A stretch of 64,000 nt of DNA from Rhineura floridana (taxonomy: Eukaryota; Chordata; Lepidosauria; Squamata; Rhineuridae): the NCBI RefSeq assembly GCF_030035675.1, contig NC_084480.1, forward strand, positions 16,325,263 to 16,389,262, in the 5' to 3' direction. Under the pieces are notes generated by a model. It had not been told where the DNA came from and did not search any database. It was given only the letters and a program-made list of their open reading frames with translations. The position numbers were made by a program, and so were the translations under genes. This document shows positions 1 to 12,853 of the stretch, piece by piece. The number at the start of each line of letters is the position of its first letter. Position 1 is the first letter of the stretch.

Positions 1-289
1 ACCCGTAGGACACATTTTGGTTGCAACTCATGGTTTGTTTAGATAGCTCAACTCCAGCCTGGGTTCAGATAACACACTAAGTCAAACCATAGCTTAGCTC
101 AGCACGGTACAGCAGCAAAACAACTGGGGAGAAGTGAAGCTTGTGTCAGATTAATTTAGCAGAGTTAGCACACACAGCTTAGAAGTGGCTTTACATTTAA
201 TGCTGTATAAGTAGAGTTCCTTTTGGTTCCAGTCACACAGATACTTTTGCTGTGGAAAATAAGAAAGCTTAGTTTCTTATGGAAAATAC
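1..289. other. MAPK4 intronic DNA, no feature recognised
   Basis: This lies upstream of the first recognisable MAPK4 exon in the window. No exon, promoter or classifiable repeat is visible. Short AAACCATAGCTTAGC-like stretches near 80-100 resemble others near 815-830, so an old MITE is possible but cannot be bounded. Confidence 0.3.
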
Positions 290-512
290 ATGCTTGGATA
301 TGAGTCTCCAAACATTTAAAGCACATCTAATGCACATTTAAAGCACATGACTTCCCTCAAAGAATCATGGGAATTGTAGTTGGTTAAGGGAGCTGGGAAG
401 TTGTAGCTTTGTGAGGGCGTAACCACAGATTCCAGGATTCTTTGGGTGGAGTTATGTTCTTTAAATGTACTTTGGATGTGATTTAAGTGTATAGTGTGGG
501 ATCTGCTGGAGA
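290..512. mobile_element. Palindromic hAT-like MITE
   Basis: The two halves are imperfect inverted copies: AAAGAATCATGGGAATTGTAG near 358-378 faces CAGGATTCTTTGGG near 434-447, and AAAGCACAT near 318 faces ATGTACTTT near 466-474. The same core recurs near 8.5, 11.8 and 53.0 kb. No coding capacity. Exact ends and target-site duplication were not resolved. Confidence 0.55.
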
Positions 513-844
513 TGTTGGAGATGCAAAGGAGCTACGCTTACACCTTCACCTCAGCAGGGAGAGAGACAAGAGAAAGATGTCTCCTCTCTCCAGGTGGGAC
601 AAAGAAAGAAGGGAAGAGCAAGAAATGAGGTCAGCAACCCTAAGAGTATCAGTTTACACCTGACGGAAGGTCAACATAGGCTAGGTCAGAAAGACAGTCT
701 AGAAAGCATAGAGGTTCCCCCCGCCCACATCTATTTTAACCCCATGCAAACCCACCAACAAGTTGAGTTGCCTTCCAACACTTCCAATAGCCTGCACACT
801 TGTTTGTTCATCCTAAGCCATAGTTTGGCTTAGTGTGACACACA

Positions 845-1040
845 AACCAGGCCTAAGAGCGGGAAGAACTTGAAATCCCCACTCAGCCTTGAAGCTTAAC
901 AGGTGACCTTGGGTCAGTCGGTTACCATCTCTTAGCCTTAAATTACCTCAGTTGATTGTTGTGAGGATAAAAAAAAGAGGATAACCATGTATGCTGCATT
1001 GAGGTTTTTGGAGGAAGGTCAGGACATAGATGTAATAAAA
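845..1040 (+). mobile_element. Old tRNA-derived SINE
   Basis: A degenerate B-box-like segment (TTGAAATCCCCACTCAGCC near 870) is followed by TGACCTTGGGTCAGTC, TTGTTGTGAGGATAAAA and a body shared with the copy at 33010-33215. Divergence is high, so this is an old insertion. Confidence 0.5.
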
Positions 1041-1261
1041 AACCTTTACAAAATACCAATACAAGAAACATTTAGGTAACCAGAGGCTCTCTGTGCACAG
1101 GCAAATTTGTGATAATGGAGAAGAAACTACTCTGTTGGTTACTTTCTCTCACAATGAAAACCAGAATATATTTATCTTGCCTCAGAAATAATTTTTGATC
1201 TGCATATTGTATCTGTCAGAAAGCAATGGGTTGGGAATCTTATCCGCAATAAATGTTAATA

Positions 1262-1325
1262 AATACTGGAGCAGCACAATCCTATACATCTCTGCTCAGA
1301 AGTAAATCCTATTGAATTCATGTAG
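1262..1325. repeat. Short interspersed repeat (AGTAAATCCTATTGA type)
   Basis: GCACAATCCTATACATCTC followed by CAGAAGTAAATCCTATTGA recurs in this window near 3560-3610, 4095-4130, 22288-22338 and 53588-53645. The unit resembles one half of a short palindromic MITE. Class not established. Confidence 0.4.
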
Positions 1326-1534
1326 ATATAGCATTGCAGCTATTCTCCCTCTCAGGCATTTTCATTTCCCCAGTTTTGCCACAGGGAAATCCTACATTTG
1401 GGTTGTTCCTTTAAAAACCTTTGGAAATATAAAATCACTAATTGTGATGTTTATGTTCACCTGGTAGAGAAGATGGAAAACTCTGTGGCTAGAATCCTAT
1501 ACACACTTTCCTGTGAGTAAACCACATTGATATT

Positions 1535-1673
1535 ATTTATTTATTTATTTATTTATTTATTAGTAAATTTATATCCCGCCCTTCCTCCCAGAAGGAGCCC
1601 AGGGTGGCAAACAAAAACAGACTCTAAAACATCTTAAAAATAGAACATGTTAAAACATATTAAAACAAAGCAT
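1535..1673 (-). mobile_element. L2-clade LINE 3' end (left part, interrupted)
   Basis: Reading on the minus strand, this holds the L2-type 3' terminus with a (TAAA)n tail at 1535-1562 and the CCCTGGGCTCC motif (seen on + as GGAGCCCAGGGTGGC). The element continues at 3225-3545; it was split by insertion of the + strand L2 at 1674-3224. Confidence 0.7.
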
Positions 1674-3224
1674 CTTTGGATCCCCAGGTTTTGAATAACT
1701 TTCGCCCAATTTCGAATTTACCATTCTTGGGCAAGGTCATTGAGCAAGTGGTGGCTAATCAGTTGTCGACACACTTGGATGAAATGGATTATTTGGATCC
1801 ATACCAATCGGGTTTCAGGACTGGACATGGAACTGAAACAGCCTTGGTCGCTCTGGTTGATGATATGAGGAGGGCATTAGATAGGGGAGAATTCACCTTT
1901 CTTGTCCTCCTTGATCTCTCAGTGGCTTTTGATACTGTTGACCACAGTATCCTTCTACATTGCCTGGAGGGATTGGGAATAGGAGGCACTGTATTGCAGT
2001 GGTTCCATTCCTTTCTCTCCGATAGGCATCAACAGGTAGCATTGGGGGAGGAGGTTTCAGACCCTTGGCCTCTCGATTGTGGTGTGCCACAGGGCTCTAT
2101 CCTCTCTCCCATGCTATTTAATATCTATATGAAGCCGCTGGGGGCAATCATTAGGAGATTTGGGCTGCAGTGTCACCAATATGCGGACGACACTCAGCTC
2201 TATCTCTCGTTTAAATCTTCGCCAGAGTTGGCTGTGGAGACCATGTCCAAGTGTCTGGAATCCGTGAGTGGATGGATGGGAAGGAACAGGTTGAAGTTAA
2301 ATCCCGATAAGACTGAGGTGCTGCTTGTGGGAGACAGGGGAAGGTTGGGAAATGTTGACCTGATGTTCAACGGGGTGAGACTGCCCCTAAAGGACCAGGT
2401 CCGCAGCCTTGGGGTTGTACTTGATTCCAAGCTGTCCATGGAGGCTCAGATTTCGGCAGTGAGCCGGGCAGCTTGGTATCAATTACACCTCATTCGTAGG
2501 CTGCAACCCTACCTCCCTGTTCATCAGCTCCCACTGGTAGTACATGCCCTGGTCACCTCTCGTTTAGACTACTGTAATGCGCTCTACGTGGGGTTACCCT
2601 TGAAAACGGTCTGGAAATTACAACTGATACAAAATGCTGCGGCTCGACTACTCACAAATTGTCGCCGCCGGGAACATATCACCCCAGTGTTGTTCGATCT
2701 TCACTGGCTTCCTGTTGTTTTCCGGGCTTAATTCAAGGTGTTGGTATTAACCTTTAAATCCCTACACGGTTTCGGCCCAGTTTACCTGATGGAGCGCCTC
2801 CAGCGCCACCAACCAATTATGCCGCCCGACAAGATCAGCCACTCAGGGCCTTCTCTCAGTCCCACCAACTAAAACAGCTAGGTTGGTGGGGACTAGAGAG
2901 AGGGCATTTTCAGTGGCGGCCCCCACTCTCTAGAACTCCCTCCCGTACGATCTTCGGCATGCCCCTTTCCTGAATGTATTCCGCAAAGCCTTGAAGACCT
3001 GGCTCTTCAGACAGGCCTTTGGGACTTCCGGGGAGGGTTAATTTTTTAGGACTAATCGCCTATTACTCTGAACTGCTATTGTTATTTATAGTTTTACTGT
3101 TATATGTATTTTATGTGTATTTTATTATGATGCATTTATTGCAACTAAATTGTACGTCGCCTAGAGTGGCCATTGGCCAGATAGGCGGCTTATAAATTAA
3201 ATTATTATTATTTATTTATTTTAA
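1674..3224 (+). mobile_element. 5'-truncated L2-clade LINE
   Basis: The open frame 1676-2731 encodes 351 residues of reverse transcriptase: NFRPISNLPFLGK, LLDLSVAFDTVDHSILL, CGVPQGSILSPMLFNIYMK and the catalytic box YADDTQLY, then LQLIQNAAARLLTN and LHWLPV. The frame is lost near 2730, but homologous 3' sequence (SLHGFGPVYLMERL-like, then the GTCGCCTAGAGTGGC region) continues to an AT-rich tail at 3190-3224. A 22-bp direct repeat (1652-1673 and 3225-3246, one mismatch) flanks it. Truncation within the RT at the 5' end is typical of L2 copies. The catalytic aspartates are intact, but the endonuclease and the frame are lost, so it is dead. Confidence 0.85.
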
Positions 3225-3545
3225 AAAACATATTAAAACAAAACATTTAAAAACGTTTTTAAAAAAGCTTTACAAACGTCTTAACAAGCAATTCCAGAAC
3301 AGATGCAGACTGGGAAAAGGTCTCTACTTAGGAGGCTTGTTGAAAGAGGAAGTCTTCAGTAGGCCCCAAAAAGATGACAGAGATGGCGCCTGTCTAATAT
3401 TTAAGGGGAAGAAATTCCAAAGGGTAGGTGCCACAACATTAAAGGTCCACTTCCTGTATTGTGCGGAATGGACTTCCTGATAAGATGGTGTCCACAGAAG
3501 GTCCTCACCTGCAGAGAGCAGTGATCAGCTGGGTATATAAGGGTA
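3225..3545 (-). mobile_element. L2-clade LINE 3' end (right part)
   Basis: Continuation of the minus-strand L2 begun at 1535-1673, after the inserted L2. Text such as GTTGAAAGAGGAAGTCTTC and the GGTAGGTGCCACAAC segment corresponds to the reverse complement of the terminal L2 region seen at 9980-10090. Confidence 0.65.
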
Positions 3546-5116
<1,571 letters not shown>

Positions 5117-5439
5117 GATACTGATTTACATGAGAGTTAGTCCCAAGCCAGCTTACTTCTAAATATATACCTATTAAGGACTGTTAATGTTATGTATACT
5201 TTCGATATAAGCCTTCTTGAAAGTTAGGAACAAAGAGCGATATTCAATGTGCAGGGATTTCTATGTGAACAATGGAGTTTGCCCTCTCTTCTCTCCCTGC
5301 GTGCCCTCTGCACCTTCCCTAAATCTGCTGTGGAGGGTTGGAGCAAACTCCAGGGGGCGCACAGGGGAAGAGAGGAAGTTCCCTTGTGCAGCCAAAAATC
5401 CTTGTGTTAGTGGGTGTACTTGGTTGGATATCGCCCAAA

Positions 5440-5627
5440 GGAACCTGCCTTATACTGAGTCACACTCTTGGTCCATCTAGCTCAGTATTGCCTACACTGG
5501 TTGGCAGCACCTCTCCAGGATTTCAGATAGAGACCTTTCCCAGCCGTACCTGGAGATGCCAGGGATTTAACCTGGGACCTTCTGCATGGAAAGTAGATGC
5601 ACTATCCCTGGTCTATGGCCCCTCCCA
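5440..5627 (-). mobile_element. tRNA-derived SINE
   Basis: On the minus strand it has a tRNA-like B box (GGTTAAATCCCTGGC) and a body ending in the GAGCTAGATGGACCAAG-type segment and a TATAAGGCAGGTTC terminus. Same family as copies at 26860, 32050, 51748 and 57683. Confidence 0.75.
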
Positions 5628-5753
5628 AGCTCTGGGCAATACAGTCTTTGAAATGAAAGAATTAATTTCTTTATGTGATTACATGGGAATGTGCAACTGA
5701 CATATCTGATGTTTAATTGTGTGTCTAACATGGTTGTCATTTCGAACAAACAG

Positions 5754-6441
5754 GTATCAAGTGAGCTTATCCTCTGATTTGGAATGGCGACAAGAGAAGT
5801 GCCACGATTTGGATGAGGTGCAACGTGACCCCCGAGCGGGATCGGAATCCATTGCCGAGGAGGCTCAAGTGGATCCACGCAAATATTCCCAGAGCAGCTC
5901 AGAGAGATTCCTGGAGCAATCACATTCTTCGATGGACCGGGCATTCGAAGGGGATTATGGGCGATCGTGCGATTACAAAGTTGGGTCACCTTCCTACTTA
6001 GACAAGCTGCTATGGAGGGACAACAAACTCCACCATTATTCAGAGCCCAAGCTCATCTTAGACTTGTCCCACTGGAAAAGAGCATCTATTGCACCCACAG
6101 CGGAGTTAGCTTTGGAGGAGGAACCATCCAATCTATTCCTAGAGATAGCGCAGTGGGTGACTAGTACCCAGACGGGTCTCGAATGCCCCAACCCTCTCCC
6201 GGAGATTCAAGAACGGACCTTGCCATCTTCTCCTCACCATCTCCATAAAGAATCCAAGGAGGTCAACAGTGAAAGCGACCCTCAGTTTGATTTGGATGTC
6301 TTCATTTCCAGAGCGTTAAAACTTTGCACAAAGCCTGAGGACCTGCCTGACAACAAGCTCAAAGACATCAATGGTGCATGTCTAGCAGAACACCCTAAAG
6401 AGATTGTACAGACCGAAGTGTATCATAAAGAGAGGTGGTAG
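5754..6441 (+). CDS. MAPK4: MAPK4 (ERK4) last coding exon and stop
   Basis: Encodes the C-terminal tail of ERK4 from acceptor AAACAG|GTATCAA. The first base completes an Arg codon with the previous exon, followed by 228 residues and TAG. Landmarks match vertebrate ERK4: SLSSDLEW, VQRDPRAGS, VDPRK, SSSERFLEQSHSSM, DYGRSCDYKVGSPSYLDKLL, EPKLILDLSHWK, LFLEIAQWV, FDLDVFISRALKLCTKPEDL and the terminus ending KERW. The tail regulates stability and partner binding of this cytoplasmic and nuclear kinase. The middle (around ASIAPTAELALEEEP) is the least conserved part. The ATG at 5719 lies in intron and is not a start. Confidence 0.95.
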
Positions 6442-6895
6442 AAAATTAAACATTCATGGCTAATCTTTCTACAAATTCTTCCATTTATTGCACCAGTTAC
6501 CCAATACTGAATGGCAACCAAGGTTTGATTGCACATGAAACATGTCACCTCTTTATCCAATGTTAATGAAATGCCTTTATGTTAAGGGCAAGCACAAGCA
6601 AAATCCCCAATCTAGAGGTGTGAATGAAATTTTGGGGGATTCTTATGCAGCCTTAACAATCTTGCCTTGTACCTTCAGGAGCATGTTTTGGACGTGAGTC
6701 CCCAGTGCAGAAGAGTCCTGGATACAAAGGATGCTAAATTCTTAATTTACAGATAGGTTATATCAGTGTTGCTTTGAGAGTCATAAGATTGGAAGAAGAC
6801 CCCTTTTCCTTATGATAACCAGGCACCCCGGTTTTTAGTGACATCGTGCTTCGCAACGATATGGCACTTTTCCTGAGAGTCTAAAGCATTTCACA
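6442..6895 (+). other. MAPK4: Probable MAPK4 3' UTR
   Basis: Single-copy-looking sequence follows the stop. ATTAAA at 6445-6450 is too close to be a convincing polyadenylation signal, and no AATAAA with a clear downstream GT-rich element was found before the SINE at 6896. The transcript end is not determined. Confidence 0.35.
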
Positions 6896-7085
6896 AATCA
6901 CTTAGGGGAAGGGCTCTAGCTAAGTGGGATTGCTCATGCTTTGCATGCAAAAAGTCTCAAATTCAACCCTGTGCTTATCCAGTTAAAAAGATGAGGTGGC
7001 AAGTAAAGACCTCTCCCCTTGAGACCCTGGAGAGCCACTGCCACTCAGAGTAGACAACACTGGGCTAGATGGACAAACAAGGAAG
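6896..7085 (+). mobile_element. tRNA-derived SINE
   Basis: Contains a decayed A box (CTCTAGCTAAGTGGGA), TTTGCATGCAAAAAGTCTCA, a degenerate B box (AATTCAACCCTG) and the body CCTGGAGAGCCACTGCC with GGGCTAGATGGACAAA. An older copy of the family at 5440 and 51748. Confidence 0.7.
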
Positions 7086-7139
7086 CTTCCAATTTTCCAC
7101 CCCAATTTTTTGCAGGTGGAAAGCTCATTGAAACCAGTG

Positions 7140-7292
7140 GATTTGAAGGTGCACGCTTCAGCACCCTTACAAAAGCTACACAGGTCTGGGTTAGGTCCGT
7201 GCCTGGATGGAAGACGACCACCTGGGAAACCCATGCGTGTTGCCCTGAGCTTCACCAATGAAGAAAGGCAGGGTATAAATGGCATTAGTGAA
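7140..7292 (+). mobile_element. 5S-rRNA-derived SINE, diverged copy
   Basis: GTGCCTGGATGGAAGACGAC and ACCTGGGAAACC correspond to the internal control region of 5S rRNA (TTGGATGGGAGACCGCCTGGG type). It is followed by AAAGGCAGGGTATAAATGGC, the same tail type as the better copy at 38958-39127. The head is degraded. Confidence 0.6.
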
Positions 7293-7309
7293 AGCAGGGA
7301 AACATGCTG

Positions 7310-7640
7310 GCAAACTAGACCCTGCAGCTGGCAGGATTGAACTTCCTGCTCATCAGCTGGTGAGCAAAGGGTTCAATCCTGCTGGGTGCTGCTTCGCCAG
7401 TGTGTTCTCTGCAGGAAATGTGTTGGTGAAGAAGACCCTGCAGCTGGCAGGATTGAACTCCCTGCTCATCAGCTGGCGAGCAAAGGGTTCAATCCTGCCG
7501 GGTGCTGCTTCGCCAGTGTGTTCCCTGCAGGAAATGTGCTGGTGAAGCTGGCAGGATTGAACTCCCTGCTGATCAGCTGGTGAGCAAAGGGTTCAATCCT
7601 GCTGGGTGCTGCTTCACCAGTGTGTTCCCTGCAGCCAATG
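7310..7640 (+). repeat. Minisatellite, about 3 copies of a 116-bp unit
   Basis: Three tandem copies are visible. GCTGGCAGGATTGAACT starts at 7327, 7443 and 7547, so the spacing is 116 bp then 104 bp (a 12-bp loss in the third). Each unit contains GGATTGAAC and, about 35 bases on, GTTCAATCC, which are perfect inverted partners, so each unit can fold. GGTGCTGCTTCRCCAGTGTG closes each unit. Confidence 0.85.
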
Positions 7641-8420
7641 GAACTCCAAGTGTCAACACCTGATTTTGAGGATCAAGGCACGAGTTCTTGTTGAGGTTTG
7701 TGTGCCACAGGTTTTTGTTTCTCAGGTCTTTATCACAAGATTCAGAGTTGCAAGAATTCTAAACTTATCGTTTTCCTTTATGATATTGTCTTTACCGGGT
7801 TATGCATGCTGTTACATTTTGAGGTCCCCAATCCAACGGGAAAAAATGTGGATATTGTGTACATATGTCCCAGCACTGAAAATGGAGTGGGGGAACCTGT
7901 GCAGCCTTAGCCATGTTACCATTGCTCCCACCTCTGCACTGATGGTAGGTGCTGCTCAAGACAACATAATTGGTTTGGACATCTCAACCCTAAGAACAAC
8001 AAGTACAAAACTTATTTGGCCACGCATTTCTCTTTGCTGGATTGGGGCAATGGTGTCAAGACTCTAGTCAGGCTTAGCAAGAGTCAGGCTCTAAGCCTGG
8101 GGTCTCCCACCCTCCCAAACCCTCAGACCCCCCCATGGCAACCACAAAGGCCCTAGGTCATTCTAGTTGTGTGTACATTTTTGTTGTTGCTTGATTATTA
8201 TTTGCGTGTGTGTTTTTATTTGTTTTGAGCTATATGTAGGTGTTTTGCCTGCATTTTTTTTTTGTGGTGGCGGTTGAGCTTTGTGAGTTTTTCTCTTGTG
8301 ACATGGATGTTCTGTGGTGCCCATGACAGGCTGTCTTCACATTACCAGTTTAAAACTCAGCTAGGTTCTTTTTCTCAATTCAGATTGAAGGTGGTTTGGT
8401 GTAAAAAGGATCAAAACACA
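7641..8420. other. Intergenic, no gene recognised
   Basis: Non-coding by inspection; the open frames are short and lack homology. A T-rich stretch at 8170-8270 is low complexity. Confidence 0.35.
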
Positions 8421-8755
8421 GGCTGCATTCACACTGTACATTTATTCCATTATTACTCCACTTTCAACAATCATGGCTTTCCCCCAAAGTATGCTGGGAA
8501 CTGTAGTTTGTGACAGATGCTGAGAGTTGTGAGGAGACCCTGTTCCCTCACAAGAGCTACAATTTTCAGAGTTCCCTGGGAAGAGGGATTGAGAGTTAAA
8601 CCACTCTGGGAATTGTAGCTGTCTGAGGAGACCAGGGGTCTCCCAACAACTCTCAGCCCCCCTTTAACAAACTACACTTACCAGGATTCTTTGGGAGAAG
8701 CCGTGATTATTTAAAATGGAATAATAGCGGAATAAATGTATGGTGTGAATGTGGC
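8421..8755. mobile_element. Palindromic MITE
   Basis: Starts GGCTGCATTCACACTGTACA and ends with its inverted form (GTATGGTGTGAATGTGGCC). CATTTATTCCATTATT near the left faces AATAATAGCGGAATAAATG on the right. Inner arms carry the ACTGTAGTTTG / CAAACTACA core seen in the copies at 290 and 11688. CACAG flanks both sides, but the duplication length is uncertain. Confidence 0.7.
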
Positions 8756-9159
8756 CACAGTGTTTCCTAATTTATTAAAAATCAATTAAAAAACCCACAG
8801 TGTTTCACAAAAACAATAGGATAGGTACAGGATAGATATGGATGGCGGCTAACATCATGTGTACACTGCTTTCCAAACAAGTGCTGGGAGCGCATTGGAT
8901 GAGGAGTAAACTGGAGTGTTTACACAGCCACAGTTTCTTAGATTTCCAAATGTTCACCCAGGCCCCAAATAGTTGGGGACCCCTGCTGTAGCCTATCAGT
9001 TTCCAGGGTTCAAAGGAATTGGTTGTTGGTACAAGCACTCCAGAAGCAGGTGTGCTGTCCAAAACAGGCAGGGATCAAGGTTGAAGACAGCAAGTGGTGA
9101 AAGGGAACTGTTGCTTTGGATAAATTTCCATACAGAAGACATTACTGCTATGGCAGCTG
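8756..9159. other. Intergenic, no gene
   Basis: No coding or RNA feature. The segment TTGGGGACCCCTGCTG near 8973-8988 looks like a hAT MITE terminus without a partner. Confidence 0.3.
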
Positions 9160-10345
9160 TGCTGTGGGGTGCCACAGGGTACCATCTTGTCCCCCATGCT
9201 GTTTATCATCTATATGAAGCCCTTGGGAACAGTCATCAGGAGCTTTGGGGCGAGGTGTCAGCAGTATGCTGATGATACCCGACTCTGTTACTCCGTAACA
9301 TCTGAATCAGGAGAGGCCGTGCAAGCCCTGGACCACTGCCTGGACTCGGTGGTGGGCTGGATGAGGGCCAGTAAACGTAGTCTGAATCCTAGCAAGATGG
9401 AGGCGCTGTGGGTTGGTGGTTCCCGAATTCGGATAATTGGTCAGTTGCCTGCTTTGGATGGGGTTGTACTCCCTCTGAAAGAGCAGGTCCATAGTCTGGG
9501 AGTGCTCCTGGATCCATCTTTGTCGCTAGAGGCCCAGGTGACCTCTGTGGCTAGGAGTTCCTTTTACCAGCTTCGGCTGGTAAGACAGCTGCGGCCTTTT
9601 CTGGACCGGGATAGCCTGACCACTGTTGTCCACGCACTGGTAACCTCCAGGCTGGATTACTGTAATGCGCTCTATGTGGGGCTGCCCTTGAGGTTGGTCG
9701 GGAAGCTGCAGCTAGTGCAAAATGCAGCAGCGAGATTGCTCACTGGGGCAGGTATCGCCAACATGTCATCCCACTGCTGAAAGAACTGCACTGGCTGCCC
9801 ATTTGCTACTGGGCCAAGTTCAAGGTTCTAGTTTTGGTGTACAAAGCCCTATAGAGCTCAGGACTAGGATACCTGAAAGACCGTCTCACCCCTTATATAC
9901 CCAGCCGATCACTGCGCTCTGCAGATACCATCTTATCAGGAGGTTCGTTCTGCACAATATAGGAAATGGACCTTTAGTGTGGCGGCACCTACCCTGTGGA
10001 ATTCCCTCCCCTTAAATATTAGGCAGACGCCATCTCTGTTATCTTTTCAGTGCCTTTTGAAGACTTTCCTCTTCCAACAAGCCTTTTAAGTTGAGACCTA
10101 TCCCAGTCTGCGTCTGTGTTAGAATTGCTTTTAACATGTCTTTTAATATCTTTAACCCTTTTTTAAAGAGGTTTTAAAAGTTTTTTTTAAATGTTTTTAA
10201 CGTTGTTTTGTTTTAATGTATTTTGAGGTCTTTTTATGATGTTTTAAAGTGTTTTTAGTGTTTTAGTTTGCCGCCCTGGGCTCCTGCTGGAAGGAAGGGT
10301 GGGGTATAAAGAAAATAATAAATAAATAAATAAAATTACTCAGAC
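9160..10345 (+). mobile_element. 5'-truncated L2-clade LINE
   Basis: Begins inside the RT at the GVPQGTILSPMLF-equivalent. Frame 9169-9780 gives IYMKPLGTVIRSFG, catalytic box YADDTRLC, ASKRSLNPSKMEALWVGG and LQLVQNAAARLLTG; it then continues in broken frames (LHWLPI-equivalent near 9790-9810) to GCCGCCCTGGGCTCCTGCTGG and a (AATA)n tail ending at 10345. Dead copy. Confidence 0.85.
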
Positions 10346-10463
10346 TGACAAGGAAGCTCTGAGGCAGGAGCTTTATAGGGCCAGATGGGCAGGGATTGGC
10401 TAACGGTCAGCTGACCAGATGCTCAGGCAGGCTGGTATTTCAGCCTAGATGGAGCCTCTGGAG

Positions 10464-10601
10464 CAGCCTTTCCCAACCAGTGTGCCTCCAGATGTTGTTG
10501 GACCACAACTACCATCAGCCTCAGCCATTGGCAATGCTGGCTGAGGCTGATGGGAGTTGTGGTCCAACAACATCTGGAGGCACACTGGTTGGGAAAGGCT
10601 G
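10464..10601. mobile_element. Near-perfect palindromic hAT MITE
   Basis: A 138-bp foldback: the left arm from CAGCCTTTCCCAACCAGTG and the right arm ending CACTGGTTGGGAAAGGCTG pair over about 64 bases with one mismatch. Flanking 8-mers CTCTGGAG (10456-10463) and CCCTGGAG (10602-10609) differ at one base, as expected for an old hAT target duplication. Confidence 0.85.
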
Positions 10602-10609
10602 CCCTGGAG

Positions 10610-11687
10610 CATAGGGCTGAGTTATAGAATGGAATAGAATGGTGATTTTTTTAAAATTGCTTTGAGGCCAGTGGTTGTACATCTACATATTAAAAAATGG
10701 CACTCACATGAGTTTTCCAGGATTAGCCAAGACAGGACTTCTGCTCTTTTGCCAGAGTTGTTTTGCACTGAAGTGTCCTTGGAAGAAAAAGGAATAAAGT
10801 GAAAAGTCACAGAATCTTTGTAAATAAATAAATATACACACAATGGATCTGCTGTAGGCTCTATTTTCATTCACATTTCTGAGCACCTTATGAATTAATT
10901 GGTTGAGTTTCATTTGTATATTGAAGAAATGCTAAATACTTCTATTTAATCTGCTTGAACTTTTTTTAAAAGGAAATTGAAAATGTGTAATTAGCATGCT
11001 GTTTTCTAAAAAAACCTTCTTTGCACCATTTTGTTCACTGGATTATGTAATTTCTTTTGGAAAATTTATCTTGCTTATTATTTAACACTTGAGAGACTTG
11101 TATATTACTTCTGGCGAGATAGCATTTTTATTTGGAGAATGAAGTGTATGTACAAACGTTCGAGTTCCACAGAACTCTTTTAAAATGCACACTGCTTTGG
11201 GTATGCATTCTGAACATTAGCAGATCTTCATGAAAGGCATCATCTGTCTTGCTTGCTCTTTGATTCCCCCTCTCCCCTGGGTCCTACCAAGATTGTACAT
11301 CTCAAATAGCTATTAATGTCCATATATTGGGGTGGGTGGGTTTGCAGCTGACTGTAGCATTTAGTTTGGCAGAACTCAAAACACTGGAATTCTCAGCTGA
11401 GCTGCATCGGATATGTAGTGTAGTGCGGCCTTTGATGAAGGCAGCCTTTGCATAATTGGAGGCTCCCCCTGAATATTCACTCACTTATCCCTCAGTGTAC
11501 TTTGAGAACTAGCATGTCAAGAAGACTAAGCCTTCTAGGCAGTTTTGATAGGGGAAGGACTTTTTTTCAAAAAGGACTTTCAGGTGCTGGGCCATTTGTC
11601 TAGAAAAGGCAAAATGAAAGAACCAGGAAGACAAGGCACAGTACCTCAGCAAAACAAAATGACTCGTCCCTTTCCTTAGCCCAATCA
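10610..11687. other. Intergenic, repeat-poor, no gene
   Basis: About 1.1 kb of AT-rich sequence with no recognisable repeat, exon or RNA gene. Confidence 0.4.
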
Positions 11688-11998
11688 AGGCACTATAAAA
11701 TGGTATGAGTTGCTTTCAATGTAAACAGCCATAGCTTATCCCAAAGAATCCTGGGAACTGAAAGTTGTTAAGGGTGCTAAGAGGTGTTAGGAAACCTTCT
11801 TCCTCCCACAGAGCTACAATTTCAAGAGTGGTTTAACAGTTCATCCCTCTTCCCAGGGAATCCTGAAAATTGTAGCTCTGTGAGAATAGAGATCTATAGA
11901 TCTCAGCACACTTAACAAACTACAATTCCCAGGATTCTTTGGAGGAAGCTATGGCTGTTTAAAGTGTTATGATACTAGTTTAAATATATAGTGCAGAT
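11688..11998. mobile_element. Palindromic MITE (same family as 8421)
   Basis: AACAGCCATAGCTT with AAAGAATCCTGGGAACT on the left faces CAGGATTCTTTGGAGGAAGC with TATGGCTGTTTAAAG on the right. A GCACTATA-like start faces TATATAGTGC near 11985. Inner arms CTACAATTTC / GAAAATTGTAG also pair. Confidence 0.65.
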
Positions 11999-12792
11999 GG
12001 GACTTAGACTTAGATGAAACAGGCCTATTTGTTTTAGTGAGCTTACAACTTTCACCGTATTGAGCTTAGCTCTAGTATGTTTATTTCCATAATTGCCCCA
12101 CCAAATTAATAAAAATACTATTTATGCATTTATTAGTCTACAAATCACATAAAAATGTGGTTTTTCTGTGGGAGCCCTCACAATTTAAGGGACACAGGCT
12201 CAGTTAGCTCCTCCTCTTTGAAGAGTGTGATAATCCAAGATCAGAGATGCCCTAGCAAGTGCTTTCTTGATATCCCTGCTTTGCTTTTTGCATTTCCTCC
12301 ACCTCTATTCACCTGCAATGGGGTTTGTCAGAGCTGGCGCTGGGATCGGCATTGTAGGGAACCTGCCAAGGCCCCAGACCCTTGCAGGGGACCCGCTGCT
12401 GACTCCTCATAAATGTTGTTTCTGCTCTAAAGTAGAGCATCTTATTTTGCTAGGAGTCATTGGCTTCGTTTCAGGTTTTAATTGACCCTTGAACATACAG
12501 ACAAATAAAAGTTGGACAAGAGTTTGAAGGGTTGTAGTCCCAAGACAACAGATAGCCTGCAATAGATATTGTATGTATTTATGTGTTTGTCTATTCAAAG
12601 AATTTACCCTACCTTTCAATTAACCGAAATGATCACAACCAACTACAGCCATTTAACTTTAACACTGATTCTCTGCCTCTCTCTCTTAGGCCATATTTGC
12701 AGTACACCACATAACACATTTACGCCAATTCCACAGTTATGGCTCCCTCCAATGAATGCTAGTGATGGAGGAAAAATGGATTTTTTCTATAA

Positions 12793-12796
<4 letters not shown>
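11999..12796. other. Intergenic, no gene
   Basis: No supported feature. The weak open frame near 12569-12889 runs into the TA repeat and is not a gene. Confidence 0.35.

Positions 12797-12851
<55 letters not shown>
12797..12851. repeat. (TA)n microsatellite
   Basis: About 27 uninterrupted TA units; likely length-polymorphic. Confidence 0.95.

Positions 12852-12853
<2 letters not shown>

Noticed and set aside
5719-5753. ATG at 5719 as a start for the MAPK4 tail
   Set aside because: It lies before the acceptor at 5753/5754; the frame is open by chance into intron.
7310-7640. CRISPR-like array
   Set aside because: Units are long, directly adjacent without unique spacers, and in a vertebrate genome; a minisatellite.
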